64,000 nucleotides of DNA, from the NCBI RefSeq assembly GCF_007559335.1, contig NZ_VMBG01000001.1, forward strand, positions 1,488,001-1,552,000, written 5' to 3'. Numbering within the stretch: the first letter of the stretch is position 1; the number at the start of each line of letters is the position of its first letter. Position numbers and translations under genes: made by a program. Of this stretch, positions 18,108-26,461 are shown in pieces. The notes under the pieces are model-generated. The model ran no database searches, was not told where the DNA came from, and was given only the letters and a program-made list of their open reading frames with translations. The stretch is from Rariglobus hedericola (GTDB lineage: Bacteria; Verrucomicrobiota; Verrucomicrobiia; Opitutales; Opitutaceae).

Positions 18108-18127
18108 AATGTATGTATCAAAACACT

Positions 18128-19072
18128 TTAGTTAAATGATGCTATGTATTTACGCAAACGATCATCGATATCCCGAGGTATACGTTTAACACCAAAAGAA
18201 TGGGCTACAGCAAAACGGCGAACATTTAAGCTTTTACCATAAAAGCAATACCACCCCAAATCCTCACGCCTAATTCGATTTACCAGCCCCTTGCTTATGG
18301 AAACAGGTCCGATAATCTTGAGTATCCGACCGAATGCACGGGCAAAAATATTATAACCCAGCAATCGATGTCGGATTTCGATATACTTCATCTGTATCGC
18401 AATCTCCGACAAAATATACGGCAATCCCATACGACCGCGCCCGGCGAGCACATGATGCAGCAGTGTCGGCAACATGACTTCCTCCGCAAAATAGGATCTC
18501 TTGGCCGACATATCAAAGTTCGCTGTTTCAATAATCTGCAACACCGCGCGTAAATCCTTCACCTGCGCGTAAAGGCCTTCGATCTGAGACTTTATAATAA
18601 TCGGGCAATTCAAGGATTTCAGAAGATCCAGAAAGGGCTGATCCTCACGGACCCGGGTGGCATAAACCGCCTCGTTTTTTTCATCCAAATACCCATCCGA
18701 AAAATACCCGGCATCATAGGACTGCAAGTGCTCTTCCAGACCATGCCTCACCAACAGATCGTTCGATGCCTGAAATGAAATAAAGTCAGTCCCGGCCGGA
18801 GCAAGAGTCAGAATATGTTTAATATTCAGCAGATGAGGGTAAAGCAGGTTCACCTTATTGGTGGCCACGCTCTCGGGATTAAAATACACCTGCCCCAGCG
18901 CCTTTGCCTCAGCTATGAATGACTCAGGGGGATTGAAGCCCAACGATAGGTGCACAACCACGACTGCACCCGGTGCGAAACGTCTGAAGTTCCTGAGCTG
19001 ATCCATGATCACTTCAGGTTTTTCGTGAACCAGAAGCGAAATATATAAACGCTTGGTTTGTTGCATACTCAA
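18128..19072 (-). CDS. Putative glycosyltransferase, family 14-like
   Basis: A 314-residue soluble protein. The order of elements resembles core-2/I-branching type transferases: [49 protein letters not shown] and late [14 protein letters not shown]. The match is by pattern only. Position between rfbF and a nucleotidyltransferase supports a sugar-transfer role. If it is not a GT14 relative, it is a hypothetical protein of the locus. Confidence 0.5.
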   Translation of the reverse strand: MSMQQTKRLYISLLVHEKPEVIMDQLRNFRRFAPGAVVVVHLSLGFNPPESFIAEAKALGQVYFNPESVATNKVNLLYPHLLNIKHILTLAPAGTDFISFQASNDLLVRHGLEEHLQSYDAGYFSDGYLDEKNEAVYATRVREDQPFLDLLKSLNCPIIIKSQIEGLYAQVKDLRAVLQIIETANFDMSAKRSYFAEEVMLPTLLHHVLAGRGRMGLPYILSEIAIQMKYIEIRHRLLGYNIFARAFGRILKIIGPVSISKGLVNRIRREDLGWYCFYGKSLNVRRFAVAHSFGVKRIPRDIDDRLRKYIASFN

Positions 19073-19077
19073 TCCGT

Positions 19078-19800
19078 TTATGAGTTTTTCAATTGTTGCT
19101 CAAATAGCGCGAGCGCCTCAGGAGTGCCTAAATCATGCATCGCATGAACCGGCACCGCTTTGATGCGTTCACCCCGCGCCAGCATGCGGCCGTAGAGGGG
19201 CATGACATAAAATTCTCCCTTAACACGCTCATCTCCTTCCACCATCCGCCGGGCGTCTTCAAGGAAACGTCCGGTATGCGCAAAATAATAGAGCCCTGTG
19301 CTGGCCCATTCACTGATGCGCACTTTTTCCGTCACGCGACTTACGTTCCAATCGGCATCGCAATCGGCAAAGCTCCAACGGTCTCCCGGCATGGATGCAA
19401 CGGAGACAATCCCGCGCACATCAGCGTTGCCGGAACCAGTCAGCGATGCCGGGACGGGCAGCGGACCTTCAATCATCGTATCGCACGGCGCAATCAGCAG
19501 CGGTGCATCCGTATCCAGTCGCTCTGCGGCGCACAGCACGGTGCAAAGCTGACCTTGGGTCACCTCGGGGATCAGCAGACATCCCGCGCCGGGCATGTGC
19601 GCGGCCACGGTAGCCACCAGCCCAAAATCACGCTCATGCTCCTCAAGCGCGATCACAGTCACCCGGGCCTCGGGCAGGCCGGCCAGCCAGCGGGTTGACC
19701 AAGCCAGCAAGGGCTTGCCCGCCACCTCAACCAGTGGTTTGGGAGCGCCGAGTGCCGAAAGACGGGATCCCCTCCCCGCCATGGGAATGACAACGTTCAT
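19078..19800 (-). CDS. Sugar nucleotidyltransferase (MobA-like/NTP transferase fold)
   Basis: The N terminus MNVVIPMAGRGSRLSALGAP then KPLVEVAGKPLLAWS is the nucleotide-binding signature of NTP transferases, and LLIAPCDTMIEG holds the metal-binding aspartate. The 240-residue length means one catalytic domain and no acyltransferase or LbH tail. Its start overlaps the HAD gene stop by four bases, so the two are probably co-translated. The sugar phosphate is unknown. Confidence 0.8.
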   Translation of the reverse strand: MNVVIPMAGRGSRLSALGAPKPLVEVAGKPLLAWSTRWLAGLPEARVTVIALEEHERDFGLVATVAAHMPGAGCLLIPEVTQGQLCTVLCAAERLDTDAPLLIAPCDTMIEGPLPVPASLTGSGNADVRGIVSVASMPGDRWSFADCDADWNVSRVTEKVRISEWASTGLYYFAHTGRFLEDARRMVEGDERVKGEFYVMPLYGRMLARGERIKAVPVHAMHDLGTPEALALFEQQLKNS

Positions 19801-20201
19801 TTAACGGATGAAACAACGGGCGCGGCTGCTTTCATGCGTTTCTCATGGCTGACCGGAAGATCGGAGCCATCACCGGCAATTTTATCCCAGCCCGTGAAAC
19901 GATAGGCGTTGTCGTCGATGTAAACGTCGGCATGCGGCTTGCCGAACCAGAGTTCGTCATAGACGAATCCGTGTTCCGCGAGCCAGTCGATCAGGGTTTT
20001 GCCCTGGCGGGCGACAACCAAGCCGACGTTGCTGTTGCAAGTCGCCATGTGGCGCGCGGTGTTGAGGATGAGGTAATGGCCGGCGGCTTTGAGCGCCTGG
20101 AGCTTTTCAACTGCGCCCGGCAGCGGACGCACTTGCGCGTAGGTTTCTTCAGGCTGGCGGAGAGTGCAAAGCACGCCGTCGATATCGATGCAGATTTTCA
20201 T
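19797..20201 (-). CDS. HAD-like phosphatase of capsule loci
   Basis: A short (134-residue) HAD-superfamily protein. The catalytic MKICIDIDGVLC has both aspartates, LILNTARHM carries motif II Thr, and HADVYIDDNAYRF supplies the motif IV acids. Such cap-less HAD proteins next to sugar nucleotidyltransferases probably dephosphorylate a sugar phosphate. The C-terminal tail after the Asp-Asp motif is short and basic. Confidence 0.75.
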   Translation of the reverse strand: MKICIDIDGVLCTLRQPEETYAQVRPLPGAVEKLQALKAAGHYLILNTARHMATCNSNVGLVVARQGKTLIDWLAEHGFVYDELWFGKPHADVYIDDNAYRFTGWDKIAGDGSDLPVSHEKRMKAAAPVVSSVK

Positions 20202-20220
20202 AAAAATTCAGGAAAGTGCT

Positions 20221-21843
20221 TTAGAGCTCTTCGTTCAAAATACAAATGCCGGAGAGCAACATGGCCAGTTGGCGACGCGGGTGGTCTGCATGCAACGGCA
20301 ACATGGAGAGGAATAGGCTCCCCTCAATGAGACGCACTTCACGTTTTGATATCCCTGCGGGAAGGATCGCCTCGAGTCGGCGAAGCACATGTTCACGGGC
20401 GCGTGGCCGGTAGCAGTCGAACTCGGCGGCATCACCCGTCACCCGAACGCTAAACATATCGTTGATGATGGCGTCATAATGTCCGTCCACCGAATGCCAG
20501 AGCTTGGCATAGTCGTAACGGGCATCGCCGAATACGCCGACTTCGTGGAATGACCCGCGAGGGTCAATCAGCCGAAGCGTTTTGTTGAGGGGCTCCAGCA
20601 GGATGTTGGCAAAGCAGAGGTCGCCGTGAATCACGGAGCCCGTCACGTTGCGACTCAAGCCGGCCAGTTCCTTCAGGAGGGAATCCAACAGGGCGGGAAC
20701 GCCGCGCATCACGGCTCCGTTAATCCTTATTTCATCAAGCTCCAGGAGTCGGCCTAATTCACCTGATTGTGCCCGGGCGTCGCCGAGCCGGCGGGAAAGT
20801 TTCGAAGTATAAAACGCCGCGCAATCCGCCGCCGTAATGACCGCCCGTCGTTTTGAAAACTCGGCCAGCACCGCCCCCAACTTGTCGATCACGGCCGTCC
20901 AAAAATAGTCCCCATACTCCTCGTAGATGTAAACTTCACTGATAGTTGGGTAGGCGTAATACTCGAGTTCCACATGAGCGTCGGGCTGGGAAGTCTCATG
21001 TGAAATCAGGCGAGGGAAAAACACCGCGAGGTCATGCGGCAGCAGGCGGTAATAATTGATCTCATGGCGAAACTTGTCGCCGTGGGTGGAACGCTTGCGA
21101 ACGGTCCCTCGCAGTTCGTCGATCACTAAGGAATTAAACGAGCGCGCGGCGATCATCCTGCGACGTGTGGCCACAAGAAGATCGACGTTTCCACAATCGA
21201 GCCAGCCTGTGATGCGCCTCCGAGAAAGTCCTTGGGCAATCCGCACACGCTCAAGAATCGCGGAGATTTCAATGCGCGCACCAGGAATCTGCGTGATTGC
21301 GCTCCACGTGGCGGCATCGACACGGCCAAACCAGTAACAGCCGACCGCCGCCTCGGCCTCTGCATCCGATCTGGAGGGTTTATCCACGAGCGCGGTGACC
21401 GAGCCATCGCCCGCAGCCGAAACCATACACCACCGCTGAGGCTCCTCAACCGGTGAAGTAAAGACGGCGTTCTCAGAACCCAGCTTAAAGGAACCGTCGC
21501 GCTCGATCAATGTATCACCCAATAGGACCAGTGCGCCTTTTTCAAAATCCTCAGGACAGAGCGCCTCGACCATGGTGCCACCAGGACCGCGATCTGAAGT
21601 AATTTCCACAATACTGACCGGCACCTCGAACAATCGGGCATATTGGGCCAAATATTCACGCAGACGGCTGTCTCGGCTGCGTAGGGCAACGCTGATCTCG
21701 GTGGCACCGAGCTGTTTCAGAAAATCTATCTGTAATGCGATCAACGGCCGTCCATTGATTGGAATCAAGCCAACCGATGGGCACCTGAAGAGGGCCGTAA
21801 TTTCATGAGGAACCGATCCGGCGCTAAGAATAACTGCCTTCAT
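20221..21843 (-). CDS. Fused sugar nucleotidyltransferase and aminoglycoside-phosphotransferase-like kinase
   Basis: Two enzymes in one 540-residue chain. Residues of about 1-230 are an NTP-transferase domain (MKAVILSAGSVPHEI, VGLIPINGRPLIALQIDFLK, VLLGDTLIERD). Residues of about 250-540 look like a small-molecule kinase: VIHGDLCFANILLEP is the catalytic H-G-D-x-x-x-x-N loop and LRLIDPRGS the metal-binding D-x-R/G. Together with the HAD and nucleotidyltransferase genes just downstream it forms a unit that could phosphorylate and activate a sugar. This reading is inferred from the domains. Confidence 0.75.
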   Translation of the reverse strand: MKAVILSAGSVPHEITALFRCPSVGLIPINGRPLIALQIDFLKQLGATEISVALRSRDSRLREYLAQYARLFEVPVSIVEITSDRGPGGTMVEALCPEDFEKGALVLLGDTLIERDGSFKLGSENAVFTSPVEEPQRWCMVSAAGDGSVTALVDKPSRSDAEAEAAVGCYWFGRVDAATWSAITQIPGARIEISAILERVRIAQGLSRRRITGWLDCGNVDLLVATRRRMIAARSFNSLVIDELRGTVRKRSTHGDKFRHEINYYRLLPHDLAVFFPRLISHETSQPDAHVELEYYAYPTISEVYIYEEYGDYFWTAVIDKLGAVLAEFSKRRAVITAADCAAFYTSKLSRRLGDARAQSGELGRLLELDEIRINGAVMRGVPALLDSLLKELAGLSRNVTGSVIHGDLCFANILLEPLNKTLRLIDPRGSFHEVGVFGDARYDYAKLWHSVDGHYDAIINDMFSVRVTGDAAEFDCYRPRAREHVLRRLEAILPAGISKREVRLIEGSLFLSMLPLHADHPRRQLAMLLSGICILNEEL

Positions 21844-22556
21844 TGCTTAACAGTATATAAATTCTCACCACCTATAACACGGTCCATCAGTCCGGTGCAG
21901 GCTCGTATCGGAGGTTCATTAAGTTGCTGTGTAATATCTCGATTGCTCGAAATGCGGATAAAGAGCTGCTGCTGTGCTGGTGTGGTGACCGAAGTCCACA
22001 CTTGATAGATTCGGCGCTTCGTGCGCTCAACCATGCCCATTCCCTCTTCAAATACGCTGAACGACTGACGAATTTTATGGCCGTTAATATGCCAAAAAAG
22101 GACGGTCAGATCCTGACCTCCAGCCATGAATCGCCGGTTATTGGGCACTGCCAAAGAACGACCGGATTCTAATACTTGGTCAGTGAGCTTGGGAAGCTTT
22201 GTCATTTTCCAACCATTATTAGGCCAACAAATATCAGGAGTATGAGCATCAACGCCTTGTGGATGTATTTTCCCCGGAAGCCAATATGCCATATAAACCG
22301 TTATTTCATCGCTACCTCTTCTATATACCCGAAACACAGCGCTATCGAAATTAAGAACCTCACTCACGGCACGCTGCATCTCAGGAGACTCCGCGATAGG
22401 TTTATCTTCCACCAACCAACCAGGAATCGAATTGGGAATCAGCCGGCTAACATCAGGTGAGATTAAGTTTTTTCGTTGATTGGCTAAACCAAAAAACTGA
22501 AAGCCTGTAGCTAAAATCAATCCGCCCCCTAAGAAGCATAGTAAAAATTTCCTCAT
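21840..22556 (-). CDS. EpsI-like exosortase-associated protein
   Basis: After an N-terminal membrane anchor (FLLCFLGGGLILATGFQFFG) the protein has the EpsI/DUF3485 pattern: IPGWLVEDKPIAESPEMQRA, VYMAYWLPGK, VDAHTPDICWPNNGW and a late VLFWHINGH. EpsI domains accompany exosortases and polysaccharide export loci. No exosortase is visible here. The ATG at 22556 (MRKFLLCF) is chosen over a TTG at 22595 because it begins the membrane segment properly. It overlaps the next gene by four bases. Confidence 0.82.
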   Translation of the reverse strand: MRKFLLCFLGGGLILATGFQFFGLANQRKNLISPDVSRLIPNSIPGWLVEDKPIAESPEMQRAVSEVLNFDSAVFRVYRRGSDEITVYMAYWLPGKIHPQGVDAHTPDICWPNNGWKMTKLPKLTDQVLESGRSLAVPNNRRFMAGGQDLTVLFWHINGHKIRQSFSVFEEGMGMVERTKRRIYQVWTSVTTPAQQQLFIRISSNRDITQQLNEPPIRACTGLMDRVIGGENLYTVKQ

Positions 22557-22701
22557 TATATACGATGCGTTTTTATAAAAATCTTTTAAAAACAACCGAG
22601 CTTCGCCCCGTCACTTCCCGAAGGAAATAACCGAGGTATTGAAATTCGACTTTTCTGATCGCTGACAAAAATGAGCCCGTTGCAGCCAACGGTAACCGAC
22701 C

Positions 22702-23427
22702 CTACCCTAGCAACTTGCCGATCATGGGTAACACCGTGTTGGCGCGCTTGTGCCACGTTTTGAGCTTATCGAGGCGGTTGGATAGCGTCTCTTGCTGGTC
22801 GGTCGCCGCAGTTGAAGACGAAAGTTTAAAATTAAGCGCCACCGCCGTCTTCTGTTCGCCGTCCTCCGTCCTCTGTCCTCTGTCATCCGTATCCCGTCTT
22901 CCCTCCTCCGCCTTCGCGAAGTCTTCAATGCGAAGCGTCTTAACCCGAGCACCCCACTCTTCCAGTTGCGGGTTCAGGCGTTCCTTCAAAAAACCACCGA
23001 CCAGGGCTCGCAGCTCCACCACCGGTTCAAAAAACTCACGTCGATCCTGGGCGATGACCACCGGCTTGATTGCCCCCACCGTGCGCAAGAACCGCAGCCC
23101 TTGGCTCACGGATCCTTTGCTCAATTTGAGACGATCGGCGATTTCCTGAAACGGTAGTGGCTCCGGTGTGGCAAACAGGAGCCCGTAAATTTCCCCCAGC
23201 GAGCGCGGTGCACCCAGTGCTTGGGACATCTGCACGAAAATCGCGATCACTTCACGTTCACCGATGGAGAGGGTTGAAACCTGAGACTTGAAACCTGACT
23301 CAGAAGGGTCGGTCGAAACAGCCGAACGGGTCCCGCCAAAAGGAGAGCGGGACGCCCGTCGCACGGCAGGATCGGCAACCGGCAGCGGCGAACGGCTATT
23401 GGACGTGGGGGTGGATCGTGACATCAA
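22702..23427 (-). CDS. MarR/GbsR-like transcriptional regulator carrying repeat-encoded segments
   Basis: A winged-helix regulator: SLGEIYGLLFATPEPLPFQE, IADRLKLSKGSVSQGLRFLR and TVGAIKPV form the DNA-binding domain at about residues 75-130. It is the first minus-strand gene upstream of the polysaccharide locus, so control of that locus is plausible but unproven. Three parts look foreign: residues near 45-54 (SGFKSQVSTL) come from a TCTCAGGTTTC-type repeat, residues near 176-192 (RRDTDDRGQRTEDGEQKT) from a GGACAGAGGAC-type repeat, and LNFKLSSST from an AAGTTTAAAATTAAG-type repeat. The start is uncertain, since the first 50 residues are low complexity. Confidence 0.75.
   Translation of the reverse strand: MMSRSTPTSNSRSPLPVADPAVRRASRSPFGGTRSAVSTDPSESGFKSQVSTLSIGEREVIAIFVQMSQALGAPRSLGEIYGLLFATPEPLPFQEIADRLKLSKGSVSQGLRFLRTVGAIKPVVIAQDRREFFEPVVELRALVGGFLKERLNPQLEEWGARVKTLRIEDFAKAEEGRRDTDDRGQRTEDGEQKTAVALNFKLSSSTAATDQQETLSNRLDKLKTWHKRANTVLPMIGKLLG
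22811..22911. repeat. Two repeat families inside the regulator gene
   Basis: 22811-22836 (GTTGAAGACGAAAGTTTAAA and on) belongs to the CTTAAACTTAA family. 22844-22911 (CGTCCTCCGTCCTCTGTCC and on) belongs to the GGACAGAGGAC family. Both are read in frame. A TCTCAGGTTTC-type unit lies in the same gene at 23274-23302. Confidence 0.7.
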
Positions 23428-24106
23428 TCGTGAACTACCAGCTAACTTCCCTCACTAAGCCGAGTGGTTTCATCGAGTTCAATTCAAAATGAACAAAATG
23501 AGTTTGGTTCATCAGGGCGAAGCGCGCGCACCCGGAATTCTTAACGCAGAGGGCGCGGAGAACGCGGAGGACTGAGGACGGAAGACGGAGTCACGGAAGA
23601 CTGAGGACAGACGGAGCCGAGAGGCGGAGATGGTCACATGCGAAGCATGTGGCCCTGGAGCGTGAGCGGAATGGGTGAGTGAGCGCGGGTGCCCTTTGGG
23701 CGGGCGAGGGAGCAATACGGAGGGACGGAACCGTTTATCAGGATTTTTAAACGCAGAGGTCGCCGAGAACGCAGAGGACAGATTTACGGAGAACTGAGAA
23801 GAGACAGAATAGAGGACAGAGCACGGAGGACGGACGAAGCTGTGAAACTTGAGGGCGGACGGATGGGTTGTCGGTCACATCCGATCTCTGCGGGCTCTGC
23901 GCTCTCTGCGTTAAACCGGTATTGAACTGGGAGTTTTAAATACAGCGATCTCCGCCTATCGGATTCGTCCGTGCTCAGTCATTCCGCACTCCGTGTCCTC
24001 TGTGCCCTCTGTGTTTAAAACTCCGATCTCAGGAGGCAGTCGTGCGCCGTTTCTCATTCAGGCCTCCCCGCCTCCGGTCTCAGGTTTCAGATTTCAGATT
24101 TCAGGT
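23428..24106. repeat. Large repeat island
   Basis: About 680 bases with no supported gene. CGCAGAG arrays lie at about 23541-23570 and 23750-23780, with the opposite orientation at 23884-23915 and 23996-24018, giving inverted pairs. GGACTGAGGACGG-type units lie at about 23567-23610 and 23815-23835. A short hairpin CACATGC/GCATGTG lies at 23636-23652. TCTCAGGTTTCAG and CTAG-type units (24078-24123) run into the next gene's stop codon. Apparent reading frames here are repeat artefacts. Confidence 0.7.
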
Positions 24107-24739
24107 TCAACTAGTTCCTAGTTTTCTAACGACCAGCTCTCCTCGTGAAATCGGCAACCGGAGCTGACGGCGAACCAGCAGGCTTAATAACAGCGGTTCA
24201 ATCAGGAGCAGCACCGTGGCCGCCATCCAAACATCCACTTTGAGAATCAGGTATCCAAAGATCCCCGCCGCTGCCGAACCGCAGAAAAAGAACGCTCCCC
24301 AGCCTCGAAACGCCATCAGGCAGGCGCCGGCCAAAACCACCACCAAGATGGCAACCTCGGGCGGCATTAAGCCAAAAACGATCCCCGCGGTGTAACCCAC
24401 GGGGGCAAACAAGACGCCATCATCGCGACGGGTGTGCATCTGCACCCCGACGGCCAACGCCAGCACCACAACGGTCGCGAGGAGCGGCAGATGACGCCAG
24501 AGCCCCGGCAGCGGCGGCTCGATCACCCAGGCATTGCGCAAAAGCCAGGAGCCAGCAAACGCCCGCAAAGGGTCCACCCAAAACCAAGGCTGCCGCCACC
24601 ACGCATCCGGCGCGTCCAGCCGGTCCTCGCGCAGGCGCTCATAATCACGCAGTCGCACATGATGGCCGTGAAGCCAATTATCCAACGGATAAAACACGAG
24701 CAGCAGTGCCGGAAGAAACAGGAGCCAGTTGATTTCCAT
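24107..24739 (-). CDS. Membrane protein of unknown function (paralogue of 25847-26461)
   Basis: About 210 residues with some six hydrophobic helices, starting MEINWLLFLPALLLVFYPLD. A soluble loop holds DAWWRQPWFWVDPLRAFAG, and later come FGLMPPEVAILVVVL and RRQLRLPISR. The same three landmarks in the same order occur in the plus-strand protein at 25847-26461, so the two are paralogues on either side of the RAYT gene. The ATG at 24739 is chosen by alignment with the paralogue's start. No function is known to me. Confidence 0.65.
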   Translation of the reverse strand: MEINWLLFLPALLLVFYPLDNWLHGHHVRLRDYERLREDRLDAPDAWWRQPWFWVDPLRAFAGSWLLRNAWVIEPPLPGLWRHLPLLATVVVLALAVGVQMHTRRDDGVLFAPVGYTAGIVFGLMPPEVAILVVVLAGACLMAFRGWGAFFFCGSAAAGIFGYLILKVDVWMAATVLLLIEPLLLSLLVRRQLRLPISRGELVVRKLGTS

Positions 24740-24931
24740 AATCGAATGAACAGTTACCTCCGTCCATAACAGCACATGCAATGCACAATGACTGCAACTA
24801 GGGTGTTTACCTGTGTAAAACCTGTATCCGCACCGTCACCACCCTACTGGGGTCTGGCCACTAGTCACTAGCCAGGGGGACAGAGGACCGAGAACGGAGG
24901 ACAGAGGACTGAGGACGGACGAGGTAGCCCC

Positions 24932-24956
24932 GTAGGGCCTCACCTTGTGTGAGGCC
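24932..24956 (-). repeat. REP element downstream of the RAYT gene
   Basis: Hairpin arms GGCCTCAC / GTGAGGCC with loop CTTGT at 24936-24956, preceded by GTAG on the plus strand. A GTAG tetranucleotide beside an imperfect palindrome is the known layout of REPs served by RAYT proteins. Its orientation is opposite to the copy at 24991-25015. The spacer before it (24850-24930) is made of GGACAGAGGAC-type units. Confidence 0.75.
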
Positions 24957-24990
24957 GCTCCGTCCTTCGTGCCTCGGCACAACCGATCAA

Positions 24991-25015
24991 GGCCTGACGC
25001 AAGATCAGGCCCTAC
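24991..25015 (-). repeat. REP element overlapping the RAYT stop codon
   Basis: Arms GGCCTGA / TCAGGCC around CGCAAGA, followed by CCTAC. Read on the minus strand it begins GTAGGGCC, and the TAG of that GTAG (25014-25012) is the stop codon of the RAYT gene. Confidence 0.8.
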
Positions 25016-25563
25016 GTCGAAATTTGGATGCAGGCGTCCACGTCCTTGACGTGATCCAGCCATTCAACCGAAGGCGCTCCATCCGTGCTCAACCCCTCCT
25101 CAAACCGCCAGCGCGCGTCCGCACCACTCAACCATCCCATCCACCGGGTGTTCACGGCCATGAGCCCAGCCCGATACGGATTCATGAAGATATAAAATGC
25201 GTAATCCTCCGCGTCTTCGTCGGCGCGCAAGCGATGCTCAAACACATTCGCTTGCCAGCGCCAAACCGCATCCGCGATACGAGCACGCGACTTCAATTTC
25301 GCGATCACGCGATCAAGCGGTAAACGCTCACCCAACGTAAACAAGATGTGCACATGATCCGGCATAACCGTAGCCGCGAGCAGCCGCCAGTCACCCGCCA
25401 GCGTCAACTCGTTGATCCCTGCCAAAACTCGTTTCAATGGTGCATCCCCCGCCAGCACGGATTCACGACCCGCGACACACGCCGTGATAAAATACCGCGC
25501 ACCCGGAACTGAAACGCGACCGCTCCGAAGACGTTCAGTTTGGCGCACAGGCAATTCGGCCAT
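25012..25563 (-). CDS. REP-associated tyrosine transposase (RAYT, Y1/HUH superfamily)
   Basis: RAYTs are single-copy relatives of IS200 transposases that nick and join REP palindromes. Counting from the alternative TTG at 25572, the HUH pair is H73/H75 in TVMPDHVHILF, and the likely catalytic tyrosine is Y127 in YIFMNPYRAGL. The N-terminal half carries GARYFITACVAGRESVL, usual for the family. The ATG at 25563 is preferred. The gene is enclosed by REP hairpins with GTAG tags on both sides, and its stop codon is part of one of them. A length of about 183 residues is normal. Confidence 0.93.
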   Translation of the reverse strand: MAELPVRQTERLRSGRVSVPGARYFITACVAGRESVLAGDAPLKRVLAGINELTLAGDWRLLAATVMPDHVHILFTLGERLPLDRVIAKLKSRARIADAVWRWQANVFEHRLRADEDAEDYAFYIFMNPYRAGLMAVNTRWMGWLSGADARWRFEEGLSTDGAPSVEWLDHVKDVDACIQIST

Positions 25564-25582
25564 GATCGCCAAACTACGTCGC

Positions 25583-25771
25583 GGCTCGACACAAGGTCGA
25601 GCCCTACCTTTTCAGCCGACCTGCCCCGAACACGGCCTGACGCAAGGTCAGGCCCTACACGCACCGCAGTGCTTGACCGTAGGGCCTCACCTCGCGTGAG
25701 GCCGTTCCGTCATTGTGCCTCCGCACGGCGCCCCCACCCATCACAGCCTGTGACGCAAGATCAGGCCCTAC
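25583..25771. repeat. Cluster of four REP elements upstream of the RAYT gene
   Basis: Hairpins at 25583-25603 (GGCTCGAC / GTCGAGCC), 25634-25654 (GGCCTGAC / GTCAGGCC), 25683-25703 (GGCCTCAC / GTGAGGCC) and a decayed copy near 25746-25766. Loops are ACAAG, GCAAG and CTCGC for the first three. The first, second and fourth are followed by CCTAC and the third is preceded by GTAGG, so orientations alternate as in composite REP clusters. The arms differ in compensating pairs, which shows that the hairpin is what is conserved. Confidence 0.8.
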
Positions 25772-25846
25772 ATCGAACAGCACCCGCGCCTCTCCGATCA
25801 TAATTGATCAGAAGCTTTGGCTTCCTTATGCCATTTTCGGACAAAC

Positions 25847-26461
25847 ATGATCATTCACTGGTTGCCGCTCTTGTGCGGACTTTTTTTCGGACTCATCCCA
25901 CCCCGCCTGCTGATCAACAGTGAGTGCCGCTACCTGAGCTGCGAGGGGCTGTGGAGCCGAGTCGTCACGCGGGAGAAATCGAATCAGCGGCGCCGTCGTT
26001 GGTGGAAGCTGCCAATCGTGTGGATCGATCCGGTGCGCGGCTTTGTAACCGCCATGCTGATCACCACCGCCTTCGAGGTCGTGGACAAACCCACCGCTCT
26101 GCAAAAACTCGCGCCGGTAGCGGCTACATTTCTCACGTTGCTCGTGGTGCTGTGGATCCAATGCCGGGGACGAAATACCGACCGAGAAACGCTTTCACCG
26201 TCGGCCTTTCTGGCCGGCCTGATGCTGGGCATGCTGCCGCCGGTCGTGGCCTTGTCGGCAATCGTCATCGGCATCACGACAGCCATCGCCATGACCAGTT
26301 TTATGGCCGGCTATGTGGTCGCGACCCTCACGACCGCCGTGATCGGTTACGTTTTCCTCGGACGCAGCCCGTGGCTGGCTGCGTATACGATTCTCGTCGC
26401 GAGCCCGCTGCTCATCAACTGGCTGCGCCGCACGCAGCTGGTGATGCCGGTCAGATGCTAG
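25847..26461 (+). CDS. Membrane protein of unknown function (paralogue of 24107-24739)
   Basis: About 204 residues with roughly six hydrophobic helices, starting MIIHWLPLLCGLFFGLIPPR. It shares with the minus-strand gene at 24107 the loop WWKLPIVWIDPVRGF, then LGMLPPVVALSAIVIG and a final RRTQLVMPV. The ATG at 25847 is chosen to match the paralogue; an upstream in-frame ATG at 25827 region is less likely. The stop codon is the first base triplet of a palindrome at 26459-26479. No known function. Confidence 0.65.
   Translation: MIIHWLPLLCGLFFGLIPPRLLINSECRYLSCEGLWSRVVTREKSNQRRRRWWKLPIVWIDPVRGFVTAMLITTAFEVVDKPTALQKLAPVAATFLTLLVVLWIQCRGRNTDRETLSPSAFLAGLMLGMLPPVVALSAIVIGITTAIAMTSFMAGYVVATLTTAVIGYVFLGRSPWLAAYTILVASPLLINWLRRTQLVMPVRC

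Noticed and set aside
23428-24106. CRISPR-like appearance of repeated units
   Set aside because: Units vary in sequence, have no fixed spacer length, and no cas gene is near. They are degenerate tandem repeats in several families.
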